Below, one piece after another: positions 1 through 8,493 of a DNA stretch of 64,000 bases. Below the pieces are notes generated by a model. It did no database searches. It was not told the origin of the DNA and worked only from the letters and a program-made list of their open reading frames with translations. The translations under genes and the position numbers were made by a program. Numbering within the stretch: the first letter of the stretch is position 1; each line of letters opens with the position of its first letter. The stretch spans positions 149,988 through 213,987 of the forward strand of contig CAUJHR010000016.1 in NCBI GenBank assembly GCA_963205195.1. Reading direction: 5' to 3'. This DNA is from Pseudomonadota bacterium. GTDB taxonomy: Bacteria > Pseudomonadota > Alphaproteobacteria > Rickettsiales > SXRF01.

Positions 1-708
1 CGTTACGTTGGTAACAACCGGGACAATTGGACTATTGAATTTTGCCGCTGCCAGCGCAGATGCCATAACCCCGGAAGCTGGTGCCATAAGAGCGCAATGG
101 AACGGTGCGCTTACTTCCAGCAGCATTGCGCGCTTAGCGCCTTTATCTTTTGCAATAATAATTGCACGGTCAATTGCAGTACGCGTGCCGCTTATTACAA
201 CCTGCCCCGGCGCATTATCGTTAGCTACGCTGCAAACTTCCTCGCCCGCAGCCTGGTTTGCAATTTCCTCAGCCATTTCCCTATCTATCCCGATAAGGGC
301 CGCCATTGCCCCATTACCATCATGAACGCAGCGCTGCATGGAAAGTCCGCGTACGCGAAGCAGGCGGGTAGTTTCGGCAAGCCCCAGCACCCCGTCAGCG
401 CATAGGGCGGAATATTCGCCCAGCGAGTGCCCGGCAACAAAGGCCGCCTGTTTTTTAAGGTCAAACCCAAATTCGCTTTGCAGAACACGGAAAGCGGCAA
501 TAGAAGTAGCCATGATAGCTGGCTGCGCGTTCTCGGTAAGGGTCAGCAGGTCTTGCGGCCCATTAAATATAATATCAGAAAAATCCTCAGACAGGGCATT
601 ATCAACCTCTTCAAAAACAGCGCGTGCGGAAGCAAAATTATCAGCAAGCTCTTTCCCCATGCCAACCACCTGCGACCCCTGGCCCGGAAACAATAACGCT
701 TTTTTCAT
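1..708 (-). CDS. fabD: Malonyl-CoA:ACP transacylase FabD (partial, C-terminus beyond window)
   Basis: Transfers malonyl from CoA to acyl carrier protein, supplying the two-carbon donor for cytosolic type II fatty acid synthesis. The frame is open to the window edge, so only the first 236 residues are visible of a family that is usually a little over 300. The oxyanion motif GQGSQ is at residues 10-14, the nucleophile Ser95 lies in GHSLGEY, and the catalytic His204 lies in SAPFHC. The start at 708 follows an AGGG-containing ribosome site four bases upstream. It is divergent from rpsF, as in many alphaproteobacteria. Identification is secure; only the 3' end is unseen. Confidence 0.95.
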   Translation of the reverse strand, partial: MKKALLFPGQGSQVVGMGKELADNFASARAVFEEVDNALSEDFSDIIFNGPQDLLTLTENAQPAIMATSIAAFRVLQSEFGFDLKKQAAFVAGHSLGEYSALCADGVLGLAETTRLLRVRGLSMQRCVHDGNGAMAALIGIDREMAEEIANQAAGEEVCSVANDNAPGQVVISGTRTAIDRAIIIAKDKGAKRAMLLEVSAPFHCALMAPASGVMASALAAAKFNSPIVPVVTNVT

Positions 709-1045
709 ATCCCTACCTTTTTTAATTATTATTTTATCTATCATTATACAACCCCAAGGTTACAATTATTAAAGCTATTTTGGGATTATGGCAACTGCGA
801 ATGTTGCAATTTAATACATAACTTTTAAATAGCAAATAATTAGCAAAACAATTGCCAAAACACCCTGATTTTACATAATTATTATAACAAGGTTCCGGCT
901 TATATATTTTATCTCACTATTTTGCTTGCAATCACTAAAAAAGTGACTATAGGTATACCCCTTTAACGCAAAAATCCGCATTATGGGAATTTTGCTATTA
1001 ATATATTACATCGCATTACGCGAATTTGCAGGAGTTTGAATTACT
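709..1045. promoter_or_regulatory. Divergent fabD / rpsF intergenic region
   Basis: This 337-base AT-rich gap separates the divergent fabD and rpsF genes and must hold both promoters. A possible sigma70-type pair for rpsF is TTGCTT at 922-927 and GACTAT at 945-950, 17 bases apart, but the match is weak. I see no RNA gene, no coding frame and no dispersed repeat here. Confidence 0.35.
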
Positions 1046-1444
1046 ATGCCTTTGTACGAAAGCACTTTTATCACCCGCCAGGACCTGTCCCGTCAGGACA
1101 TTACCAAACTTACAGAAAGCATGGGTGCAATTGTTGCCCAGGGCGGTGGCAAAGTAGTAAAAGATGAATATTGGGGCCTGCGTAACCTGGCTTATAAAAT
1201 CAATAAAAGCCGCAAAGGGCATTACGTTATGCTGTCAATTGATGCTCCTGCTCCTGCGGTTAAGGAAATGGAACGCAACCTCCGTCATAACGAAGATGTT
1301 ATCCGCCTGCTGACTATCCGTGTCGATGCGCTGGAAGAAGGCCCTTCAGCTATGATGAACCAGTCGCGTTCACGCGAAGAAGGCACCCCTGACGATATTT
1401 CAGCGGATGTTGCTGATGCCGACGCAGATATAGCAATAAACTAG
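1046..1444 (+). CDS. rpsF: 30S ribosomal protein S6
   Basis: Small-subunit protein S6, which binds next to S18 on the central domain of 16S rRNA. The 132-residue product begins MPLYEST and carries the family's alternating beta-alpha pattern, with the conserved YWGLRNLAYKI segment near residue 50 and an acidic low-complexity tail rich in D and A after residue 110. The start is preceded by AGGAG about ten bases upstream. rpsR follows after 18 bases, so S6 and S18 are almost certainly co-transcribed, matching their physical partnership. The acidic tail is common in proteobacterial S6. Confidence 0.97.
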   Translation: MPLYESTFITRQDLSRQDITKLTESMGAIVAQGGGKVVKDEYWGLRNLAYKINKSRKGHYVMLSIDAPAPAVKEMERNLRHNEDVIRLLTIRVDALEEGPSAMMNQSRSREEGTPDDISADVADADADIAIN

Positions 1445-1462
1445 TAAATGGAATTATAGGAT

Positions 1463-1723
1463 ATGAACATGGAACGCCCACAAGAAAACGCCTCTGCTGG
1501 CCGCAAAGTATTTTTCCGCCGCAAGAAAACTTGCCCTCTTACCGGTGCCAACGCACCTAAGATCGATTATAAAGATGTAAAATTACTGCAGCGCTTCATT
1601 TCAGAGCGCGGCAAAATCCTGCCAAGCCGCATAACTTCAGTTTCACACAAAAAACAACGTGGGCTCGCACAGGCTATCAAACGCGCCCGCAACCTTGCTT
1701 TGCTTGCATTCGTCGCGCAATAG
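1463..1723 (+). CDS. rpsR: 30S ribosomal protein S18
   Basis: Small-subunit protein S18, partner of S6 on the 16S rRNA platform. The 86-residue product has the basic N-terminal segment with [14 protein letters not shown], then [19 protein letters not shown], and a basic helix ending near [10 protein letters not shown], all typical of the family. The TAGGAT ribosome site lies just before the ATG. It lies between rpsF and a DUF2232 gene, the usual alphaproteobacterial order. Length and motifs are normal. Confidence 0.97.
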   Translation: MNMERPQENASAGRKVFFRRKKTCPLTGANAPKIDYKDVKLLQRFISERGKILPSRITSVSHKKQRGLAQAIKRARNLALLAFVAQ

Positions 1724-1813
1724 CCAGTCAACTGTTTCGAATAGCATAAAATAGGGATATTTTTTCGCACGGCTATTGCAGGCTGCGAATAAAACATCTA
1801 ACAATAGGATATT

Positions 1814-2764
1814 ATGCCAGATAATATACCATCTATTTTGCTTTCAGCCCTGCTATCAGCCATTATATTCCTGCTAATATTGACTGCAGGGATGGATTTT
1901 ATTTTAATGTTCCTCTGCGTTATCCCCCTTCTTGCGGCTGGGCTGGGGAAAAACCCTAAAATGGCTTTACAGGCCGGGGCGCTGGCAACAGTCCCCATAG
2001 CCGTTATTACCGGCAGTGTCGCTGCAATTGCCATGTTCTTTTTACTGTTCGCTTTGCCCAGCTGGTATATATGCCATATGGCAATGCGTTATTATGATAT
2101 AAAAATCAGCCCCACTCTTCCTGCCGTCCGTTTATGGTACCCGGTTGGCCTTATTACACTTTACCTAGCGATTTACGCCATCACATTAATGGCTGTTATA
2201 ACCGCAGTTATGGCAGCTCAAGATCAAAGCATTCCCCAATTACTGGCGCAACCTGCAGAAAATGCTATATCTACATTAAATAATGATTATGACATACAGG
2301 TTGATATAAGCGCCCAGAATTTTTCCTTCATATTAAGCTCCGTATCAATATGGCTGTGGTGCATTTTCCTGGTATTTTATACCTGGATAACTAACCGGAG
2401 CCTTGCAAAGCGCAATATAGCAAAGCGGCCAAATATAAGTATAACCATATTTTCTATACCCCATTGGCTTTTAACCCTGATAGGCATATGCGCCCTCGCA
2501 TCCCTTATAGGCAGCGAATCAATGAAGTTTCTTGGCAAGACTTCACTGGTTGCGCTCTTAATACCATATTTTTTTCAGGGATTGGCAATATTGCATTATG
2601 AAATGAGGAACTGGCCTAACAAGCGGGTTTTCCTGTTCTTTATTTATTTTGCTATCATATTGCTTTTATGGCCGGCATTGGCCATTTCCGGTATCGGCTT
2701 ATGGAATCATATAAAAATACTAAACAAACACTTGTCATCGGGCGGAACTTCATCTAAAAGTTAG
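1814..2764 (+). CDS. DUF2232 family multi-pass membrane protein
   Basis: A 316-residue inner-membrane protein with about eight hydrophobic segments: several in the first 110 residues, one near 115-140, one near 175-195, and three from 215 to 305. Position between rpsR and rplI and overall topology match the DUF2232 family found at this locus in alphaproteobacteria. The function of the family is unknown; a role in envelope or membrane biology is inference only. The start is supported by TAGGAT seven bases upstream. A 106-base gap before rplI contains no other gene. Family assignment rests on context and topology rather than a diagnostic motif. Confidence 0.8.
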   Translation: MPDNIPSILLSALLSAIIFLLILTAGMDFILMFLCVIPLLAAGLGKNPKMALQAGALATVPIAVITGSVAAIAMFFLLFALPSWYICHMAMRYYDIKISPTLPAVRLWYPVGLITLYLAIYAITLMAVITAVMAAQDQSIPQLLAQPAENAISTLNNDYDIQVDISAQNFSFILSSVSIWLWCIFLVFYTWITNRSLAKRNIAKRPNISITIFSIPHWLLTLIGICALASLIGSESMKFLGKTSLVALLIPYFFQGLAILHYEMRNWPNKRVFLFFIYFAIILLLWPALAISGIGLWNHIKILNKHLSSGGTSSKS

Positions 2765-2870
2765 CCCCCTTTGAAATATCGCGGGTGCGGATCAGAGGAG
2801 CAAAGCGCGGCTAAGTGCCAAGCGGAGCTGAAGCTTAAAAGCAAGAATATTATAAATTAGGAGTATGGTC

Positions 2871-3329
2871 ATGGAAGTTATTTTGTTAGAGCGCATTGCC
2901 CGCCTGGGTGGTATTGGTGAAACTGTAAAAGTACGTAACGGCTACGGGCGCAACTTCCTTATACCAATGAAAAAAGCTTTGCGCGCTACCGAAGATAATA
3001 AAAAAATCTTTGAAGAACGCCGCCATATAATCGAAGAACAAAATGCTAAAGCCCGTAAAGAAGCTGAAATACAGGCTAAAAAGATTGAAGGCCTGAGCAT
3101 AAAACTGATCCGCCAGGCAAGCCAGGAAGGAAAGCTTTATGGCTCAATAACCGTGCGTGATATAGCTGACGCACTAAAAGAAGCCGGGCATGCTGTACCA
3201 AAAAGCCAGATCGTGCAGACCACTATCATAAAAACAATCGGTGAATACCCTGTGCGTATCACCCTGCACCCTGAAGTCACTGCGAATGTAAAGCTTGATA
3301 TAGTGCGCGTAGAAGCAGAAGCCGCTTAA
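2871..3329 (+). CDS. rplI: 50S ribosomal protein L9
   Basis: Large-subunit protein L9, which binds domain V of 23S rRNA at the base of the L1 stalk. The N-terminal domain begins MEVILLERIARLGGIGE, followed by VKVRNGYGRNFLIP, a long charged connecting helix at roughly residues 40-75, and the C-terminal RNA-binding domain with LYGSITVRDIA. An ATG at 2865 is also in frame, but TAGGAG at 2858-2863 is correctly spaced only for 2871, and family members start with MEVILLE. It closes the rpsF-rpsR-DUF2232-rplI cluster. Confidence 0.96.
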   Translation: MEVILLERIARLGGIGETVKVRNGYGRNFLIPMKKALRATEDNKKIFEERRHIIEEQNAKARKEAEIQAKKIEGLSIKLIRQASQEGKLYGSITVRDIADALKEAGHAVPKSQIVQTTIIKTIGEYPVRITLHPEVTANVKLDIVRVEAEAA

Positions 3330-3445
3330 TATTCCATAGTTTGCAGGCATTTTATAAGGTAGCGCAGCATTGCGCCATCTTTGCCATTGTCATTTTTTGG
3401 CATTCTGCTACAATGTGCAGGTAAACAAATGAGTTGGAGAATATT

Positions 3446-3631
3446 ATGGACATCACATATAATGATTTTGCCAATAATAATGTAAGCAATGAGCTTCCCG
3501 AAAAAAACCAGAAAAAACTTTTTTTCGTAATGGCAGCATTGATTATATTTATTGACCTGACCAGTACACCGCACGCTGTGGTTGGAAATTGCCCTGTAAA
3601 TGTAGCCACTACTTCAGCGAGCAGCAATTAG
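3446..3631 (+). CDS. Small single-pass membrane protein, function unknown
   Basis: A 61-residue product that I do not recognise. It has a polar N-terminus (about residues 1-25, rich in N and E), a KNQKK basic patch, then one hydrophobic segment around LFFVMAALIIFIDL and a short polar tail containing one cysteine. This suggests a small inner-membrane protein with the N-terminus in the cytoplasm. GGAG at 3436-3439 is spaced six bases from the ATG at 3446, which favours this start over an upstream TTG. It lies between rplI and dnaB, and a 98-base gap separates it from dnaB. The ribosome site supports a real gene. Confidence 0.6.
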   Translation: MDITYNDFANNNVSNELPEKNQKKLFFVMAALIIFIDLTSTPHAVVGNCPVNVATTSASSN

Positions 3632-3729
3632 CTTTATTATTTTCTATATTACATAATAAAGTCTGCTGTTGTGAGTTGCCTTTTATTTGTGTAAAAGTAA
3701 AATTACACAACTAGCAACAAGACCTGATT

Positions 3730-5214
3730 ATGGCAGCCCTACTCTCCAAAGACAATGAGCCGACACTTCTGGAAAAGCTGAACGAACCGGCTTACCGTCA
3801 GGCTCCTTGCAATATCGAGGCAGAGCAGGCACTGCTTGGCGTACTGCTGGTAAATAACGAATCCCTGCAATATATCGGCGACAAGCTGCGCGCCGAGCAT
3901 TTTTATGAGCCTCTGCACTCCCGCATTTTCGAAGCCATCCAGAAATTCAGCGATAAAGGGCTTATCGCCAACCCGGTAACGCTGCGTCATTATTTCGATC
4001 AAGACGAAGCACTAGCCGATATAGGCGGCGGCGCATATCTTGTAAAGCTCGCGGCAGCAGCAGTTTCAGTGATAAATATCAGCGACTACAGCGCCATGAT
4101 CTGCGACCTGGCACTCAAGCGCCAGCTTATTGCTGTTGGCGAAGAAATGGTAAATACCGCCTATGTCCATCAGATAGATATTCCAGCCACCAGCCAGATA
4201 GAAGAAGCCGAACAGAAGCTATTCAACATGTCTATCGAAGGTGCTGGCGACAAAGGTTTCCGCTCCCTTCGCCATTCCGTGCTGAAGGCAATTGAACAAA
4301 CCGACCATGCGCTGCGTCACCAGAACCACCTTGTCGGTATCACAACAGGTTTGCAGGATCTTGATAAAATGTTAGGCGGCCTCAAGCGATCCGACCTTTT
4401 GATACTTGCAGGAAGGCCGTCAATGGGTAAAACCGCCCTGGCAGTAAATATTGCATATAACGCTGGGCTTAGCCTACTTAAAAAGGCGCGTGCCGAAGGT
4501 GTTTCTGCCAAGGAAGCCGGAAGCATAGGTTTTTTTTCACTGGAAATGTCAGGCGAGCAGCTTTCCACCCGTATGCTTTCCAGCGCCAGTAAACTAAATT
4601 CCTATAACATCCTGAATGGTAAAATATCGCCCGAAGAATTCGCGCATCTGGTACGTGTCAGCAATGAAATGTCGCAAATGCCGTTTTTTATCGACGACAC
4701 ACCTGCGCTCTCCATAGCTGCGCTACGCACCCGCGCCCGCCGCCTGCACCGTATGAATAATTTGAAGGTTCTGGTAGTGGATTATTTACAACTCGTTCGC
4801 GGCAGTTCAGCTTCATCACAAAATAACCGTGTGCAGGAAGTTTCCGAGATAACCCAGGGATTAAAGGCAATTGCTAAAGAGCTGGACATACCGGTTATCG
4901 CCCTGTCGCAGCTTTCCCGCGCAGTTGAGCAGCGCGAAAACAAACGCCCTCTCCTTTCTGACCTGCGCGAGTCCGGCTCTATCGAGCAGGATGCCGACGT
5001 AGTTATGTTCATATACCGCGAGGAATATTACCTGTCGCGTGAGCAGCCAAAGGAAGGTACCCCCGAACATGCAACATGGATGCTGGATATGGACCGTGCC
5101 ATGAACGTAGCTGAAGTTATCGTTGCCAAACACCGCCAGGGCGCGATAGGAGATGTAAAACTGCGTTTCGATGCCAGCCTCACCCAGTTTGAGAATCTGG
5201 CGGAAGGGTACTGA
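3730..5214 (+). CDS. dnaB: Replicative DNA helicase DnaB
   Basis: Hexameric 5'-3' helicase that unwinds DNA at the replication fork and binds primase and the clamp loader. The 494-residue protein has the N-terminal domain with PCNIEAEQALLGVLL (about residues 25-40), a linker region near 170-200, and the RecA-like domain with Walker A GRPSMGKTA (about 228-236), Walker B VVDYLQL, the ALSQLSRAVEQR segment and DLRESGSIEQDADVV. Length and motifs are normal and no intein is present. The stop is followed at once by a heptamer repeat and then alr. Confidence 0.97.
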   Translation: MAALLSKDNEPTLLEKLNEPAYRQAPCNIEAEQALLGVLLVNNESLQYIGDKLRAEHFYEPLHSRIFEAIQKFSDKGLIANPVTLRHYFDQDEALADIGGGAYLVKLAAAAVSVINISDYSAMICDLALKRQLIAVGEEMVNTAYVHQIDIPATSQIEEAEQKLFNMSIEGAGDKGFRSLRHSVLKAIEQTDHALRHQNHLVGITTGLQDLDKMLGGLKRSDLLILAGRPSMGKTALAVNIAYNAGLSLLKKARAEGVSAKEAGSIGFFSLEMSGEQLSTRMLSSASKLNSYNILNGKISPEEFAHLVRVSNEMSQMPFFIDDTPALSIAALRTRARRLHRMNNLKVLVVDYLQLVRGSSASSQNNRVQEVSEITQGLKAIAKELDIPVIALSQLSRAVEQRENKRPLLSDLRESGSIEQDADVVMFIYREEYYLSREQPKEGTPEHATWMLDMDRAMNVAEVIVAKHRQGAIGDVKLRFDASLTQFENLAEGY

Positions 5215-5299
5215 TGGTCATGGGTAGCTGGTCACGCGTCACAGGAAATATTCCTGTTATTACTAACTCATGACCCATGATTAATGACCAATGACCAAT
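5215..5299. repeat. Heptamer inverted-repeat array, TCATGGG/TCATTGG type
   Basis: Fills the whole dnaB-alr gap. The left arm has TGGTCATGGG and TGGTCACG units; the right arm has CATGACCCATG and ATGACCAATGACCA units with a seven-base period, so the arms can pair as a hairpin. The repeat runs into alr: ATG triplets seven bases apart at 5284 and 5291 both belong to repeat units, and the second is the alr start. Confidence 0.8.
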
Positions 5300-6343
5300 T
5301 TCGCCACTCTTACCGTAGATCTTGCGGCTCTTATCGCCAACTATAACCTGCTCAAATTGCGCCATGCGAAAAATTCCATAGCCGCAGTGGTAAAAGCCAA
5401 TGCTTACGGGCTGGGAGTGGCTGGTGTAAGCCGCGCTTTGTGGGATGAGAACTGCTGTAATTTTTTTGTCGCAACCTTTGAAGAAGGAATAGAACTGCGC
5501 GGCATTTTACCAAACGCGATGATAGGGGTTTTCCAAGGTGTGTTCGCTGGCGAAGAAAATGAATATATAAGCAATAACCTCACCCCGGTTTTAAATGACC
5601 TGTCCCAGATCGAACCATTCACAAAAATCTTAAAAGCCAACCCAAAGATCCAGGCGATCATTCACGTAGATACAGGCATGACCAGACTCGGCCTCTGTGA
5701 AAGCGACCTCAAAAACTTTACACTCAGCACTCCAAACTCAAAACTCATCATCTCTCACCTCGCCTGCGCCGACACCCCTTCACACCAAAAAAACACCGAA
5801 CAACTCGCCCGCTTCCATAATGCAATAAAATATTTCCCGGACGCAAAATACAGCCTTGCCAATTCCGCAGGTGTTTTCCTTTCTCAGGATTTCCATTTTG
5901 ATATCGCCCGCACCGGTTGCGCCCTATACGGCATCAGCCCAAAAAACCCCATGCAGCATGTAGCAACCCTCTTAGCCCCTATCATACAGATACGCACGCT
6001 GGACCGTGACGAAACAGTAGGCTACGGCGCAACTGCACAAGCAAAAAAAGGAAGCCGTATCGCCATCACCGCGCTTGGTTATGCCGATGGTTATTTCCGC
6101 ATGCTGGGAAACAAGGGGCATGCCTATATCGCCGGTCATAAAGCCCCGCTTATAGGCAGGGTATCTATGGATATGGTAGCAATTGACATATCAAATATCC
6201 CTGAAGCACAGATAACTAAAACCACCTCGGTAGAATTTATAAATAGCAGCCAAACCGTGGATGACATAGCCACCCAGTGTAATACCATAGGCTATGAGAT
6301 ATTCACCCGTATAGGACGCCGCGTTAAACGGGTTTATACCTAA
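5291..6343 (+). CDS. alr: Alanine racemase
   Basis: PLP-dependent enzyme that interconverts L- and D-alanine for peptidoglycan. The 350-residue product has the PLP lysine Lys35 in VVKANAYGLG, the second catalytic tyrosine in VGYGATAQA, the IALGYADGY-like segment and GRVSMDM. The start codon lies inside a heptamer repeat and has no evident Shine-Dalgarno sequence; an ATG seven bases upstream is in another frame. Placement after dnaB is common in alphaproteobacteria. Length is at the short end of the family but all catalytic motifs are present. Confidence 0.95.
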   Translation: MTNFATLTVDLAALIANYNLLKLRHAKNSIAAVVKANAYGLGVAGVSRALWDENCCNFFVATFEEGIELRGILPNAMIGVFQGVFAGEENEYISNNLTPVLNDLSQIEPFTKILKANPKIQAIIHVDTGMTRLGLCESDLKNFTLSTPNSKLIISHLACADTPSHQKNTEQLARFHNAIKYFPDAKYSLANSAGVFLSQDFHFDIARTGCALYGISPKNPMQHVATLLAPIIQIRTLDRDETVGYGATAQAKKGSRIAITALGYADGYFRMLGNKGHAYIAGHKAPLIGRVSMDMVAIDISNIPEAQITKTTSVEFINSSQTVDDIATQCNTIGYEIFTRIGRRVKRVYT

Positions 6344-6346
6344 CCC

Positions 6347-6412
6347 TGTCATCCTGCGTATGGCTCAGCCATAGCGCAGGATCCTGTGCAGCCTTCGGCT
6401 CACAGAATGACC
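6347..6412. repeat. GTCAT-type palindromic intergenic repeat
   Basis: Begins GTCATCCTGCG and ends CACAGAATGAC. It holds two nested hairpins, one around TGGCTCAGCCA and one around AGCCTTCGGCT. This is the widespread proteobacterial short palindrome type seen at several other places in the window. It follows alr and could limit downstream transcription, but no T run is present. Confidence 0.65.
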
Positions 6413-6516
6413 CTAACCACCTGACATACAACAATAATATAATTGTAACAATATCTTAATACTAATCTTTTCCAGATTTGCTAGATTAGCTCAGTAAAAT
6501 TAGCAAGGTTCATTGT

Positions 6517-7053
6517 ATGCCTGATGATAAAAATAAAAACAAACCGATCCCTCCAGAGTTGGTGGATATTGCATTCCCTACACTTCATGTACGCAAATTC
6601 ACCAAAACACCAGATGAAGTAATTGCGAGCCACACTCTGGAAGATATATTTGCACCACGCGGTGACAACGGCATTTCTGTATTCCAGCATGCAGCGATAA
6701 ACCGTCCTGAAATCGCCGGGGAAATGCTAAAAAAAGATGGCGTAACAGCTGACCATGTATTCATGCAGGATAATAACGGCAATACTGCTTTGCATTATGC
6801 CGCCAACCGGGGCAATGAGCAGCTTGCGCGGGATATTATAGATTTTAACGGAGCAACTTCTACACATCTGAAAAAGAAAAATATCAGGGAGCATGAAGCA
6901 ATTGATGTGCTGCGAGATAAAGGTCATGAGGAACTGGCTCAATATTTACAGGAAAAGATCAATAAACTGAAAGCAGTTGAAATTGCTTCGCAGCCAGCAG
7001 AGCAAACCTATGAGCCTGCAAAAAGCGGAAAACCTAAATTAAGATTAATATAG
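6517..7053 (+). CDS. Ankyrin-repeat protein 1
   Basis: A 178-residue soluble protein. One clear ankyrin unit lies around residues 85-115 (NNGNTALHYAANRGNEQLARDI), and a weaker unit precedes it (NGISVFQHAAINRPEIAGEML, about 52-72). The N-terminus is lysine- and proline-rich and the C-terminal 35 residues are charged. There is no signal peptide. It is first of four short same-strand genes spaced 8-11 bases apart, probably one operon. Ankyrin proteins mediate protein-protein contacts and are abundant in host-associated alphaproteobacteria; a host-directed role is inference. Confidence 0.8.
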   Translation: MPDDKNKNKPIPPELVDIAFPTLHVRKFTKTPDEVIASHTLEDIFAPRGDNGISVFQHAAINRPEIAGEMLKKDGVTADHVFMQDNNGNTALHYAANRGNEQLARDIIDFNGATSTHLKKKNIREHEAIDVLRDKGHEELAQYLQEKINKLKAVEIASQPAEQTYEPAKSGKPKLRLI

Positions 7054-7062
7054 GCAGGATTT

Positions 7063-7587
7063 ATGGAATACGGCAATAATGCAGACACATCTCCATACGC
7101 GCAAAAGCTGATGGAGGCTATTTGCAAAGGCAAAAAATCAGAGGCTGCTATTTTAATAGAAAATGGCACACCAGCCCAGCTTTTTGCTCAGGATAAAACA
7201 AACCTAAGCGGCAAAACACCCTTATATTACGCCATAACACAACCCGACACACAAACGGCACTATTACTGATAAATAAAAAAGGTGTTACAGCCGAACATA
7301 TATTCCGCAAAGAAAAACGGCATGGTTATACCCCTCTTCACGAAGCAATTGCCCTGGAAAATAAAGAAGTGATAATGGCAATTATCAATAAGCCGGACGT
7401 AGGTGAAAAACACTTGAAAGAAATAAAAAACGATGCTGGTGAATCGGCTTTGGATTTCGCAAAAAAATTACACAAGAATTATATTGTCCACGAAATTAAT
7501 AAAAAAATAAATACTGAGAAAAAACTGCAAGGCGCGCAGCAGTTAGCGCTTCCAGAGAAACAAGCGACACAACAACTTAGTTTATAG
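7063..7587 (+). CDS. Ankyrin-repeat protein 2
   Basis: A 174-residue product with two recognisable ankyrin units: GKTPLYYAITQPDTQTALLLI (about 48-68) and HGYTPLHEAIALENKEVIMAI (about 88-108). The N-terminal segment YAQKLMEAICKGKKSEAA resembles the LLDAI-containing starts of the two following genes, suggesting common ancestry. An AGGA ribosome site lies just upstream of the ATG, and the gene begins nine bases after the previous stop. The C-terminal 40 residues are rich in K, Q and A. No export signal is seen. Function unknown beyond likely protein binding. Confidence 0.8.
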   Translation: MEYGNNADTSPYAQKLMEAICKGKKSEAAILIENGTPAQLFAQDKTNLSGKTPLYYAITQPDTQTALLLINKKGVTAEHIFRKEKRHGYTPLHEAIALENKEVIMAIINKPDVGEKHLKEIKNDAGESALDFAKKLHKNYIVHEINKKINTEKKLQGAQQLALPEKQATQQLSL

Positions 7588-7595
7588 GAATACTT

Positions 7596-7925
7596 ATGAA
7601 TGAGCCAAAACAAAAAGATGAATTATTGGACGCTATAGTAAAAAAAGATTTTAGGGAAGCAAATGACCTTTCTAATGCTGAATCAATAAAACCTCACCAT
7701 ATAGTTGCCGCACAGAAAAAACTTGCTGAACTTCCCGGCATATCTAAAAATTTCAGTACCGAAGCAAAAATACTTGCGCTCTTAAATGAAAGGGCAAGCG
7801 ATGATGCAAAAAGACAAGCTGAAATTCTTACACAAATACCCGGTGAAAATCCTATACAAATTGGCGCCAATGCCCAGCGTATAGAGAAACAACGTGCCTC
7901 AATCAAATCATCTTTCCTTGAATAA
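7596..7925 (+). CDS. Small hypothetical protein of the ankyrin cluster (paralogue 1)
   Basis: A 109-residue, predicted all-helical, charged protein that starts MNEPKQKDELLDAIVKK. The next gene starts MNEPKQNDPLLDAI, so the two are clearly related. The LLDAI...KDFREANDL pattern looks like the first helices of an ankyrin unit, but no complete ankyrin repeat is present; it may be a degenerate family member. AGGAA precedes the ATG. It is eight bases downstream of ankyrin protein 2. I do not recognise a function. Confidence 0.65.
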   Translation: MNEPKQKDELLDAIVKKDFREANDLSNAESIKPHHIVAAQKKLAELPGISKNFSTEAKILALLNERASDDAKRQAEILTQIPGENPIQIGANAQRIEKQRASIKSSFLE

Positions 7926-7936
7926 TAGGAGTTATT

Positions 7937-8305
7937 ATGAACGAACCCAAACAAAATGACCCTTTACTGGATGCAATAAAAGATAGCGATCCCAAAAAAG
8001 TTGCCCAATATGCAAATCGTGCATCAATAACTGAATTACATGTGCAGACCGCCCTCGATATTCTGGCAGAAAGCAAAAATATCCAGCACGCACAGGTCAG
8101 CCCATCCGACGCTACCATCGAAGCAATGCAAAAAAGCCGTTCTGAAGCAAATCTTAAAGATAAAGCCACTTCTGCCCAGGCAATTGTTGCGGTTCTGCAG
8201 GAAATGGCCAGTGATGCAGTATTGGATGCAATTGACGCCAATCATGCAAGGAAATTTCAAAAGCAGCGTGACCAAGATAAAGGCACCGGCGGGCCTGCAA
8301 GATAA
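7937..8305 (+). CDS. Small hypothetical protein of the ankyrin cluster (paralogue 2)
   Basis: A 122-residue charged protein with the shared N-terminus MNEPKQNDPLLDAIKDSDPKK and an alanine-rich helical middle (roughly residues 60-105). TAGGAG lies seven bases before the ATG, giving good support for translation. It is the last of the four tandem genes, and a family C palindrome follows ten bases after its stop. Likely a diverged duplicate of the preceding gene. No known domain is recognised. Confidence 0.65.
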   Translation: MNEPKQNDPLLDAIKDSDPKKVAQYANRASITELHVQTALDILAESKNIQHAQVSPSDATIEAMQKSRSEANLKDKATSAQAIVAVLQEMASDAVLDAIDANHARKFQKQRDQDKGTGGPAR

Positions 8306-8315
8306 CCCGCGATTT

Positions 8316-8421
8316 TATATTCGCTTGAGAAAGGAATTTCCCAAGGAAGGCAAGGCGAAGTGTGCGTTATAGCACATGAGCAAAAGCCTGACGTAGGGAA
8401 AAACTTAAATCAAACGAATAT
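8316..8421. repeat. Family C palindromic element, copy 1
   Basis: About 106 bases, related to the copy at 48315-48415. Both contain TTGAGAAAGGAATTT, AAGGCAAGGCGAAGTGT and GGGAAAAACTTAAATCAA. The ends pair (TTGA with TCAA, TTTCCC with GGGAAA), and the pairing extends into TATATTCG / CGAATATA, which is different sequence from the other copy. It lies between the ankyrin cluster and ilvB. Confidence 0.8.
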
Positions 8422-8493
8422 ATATTGATTTAACCCACCAAAAACATTAGATTTACTCCCCTTTATTGAATTATTACCTTGGGCGAGTAGCGC

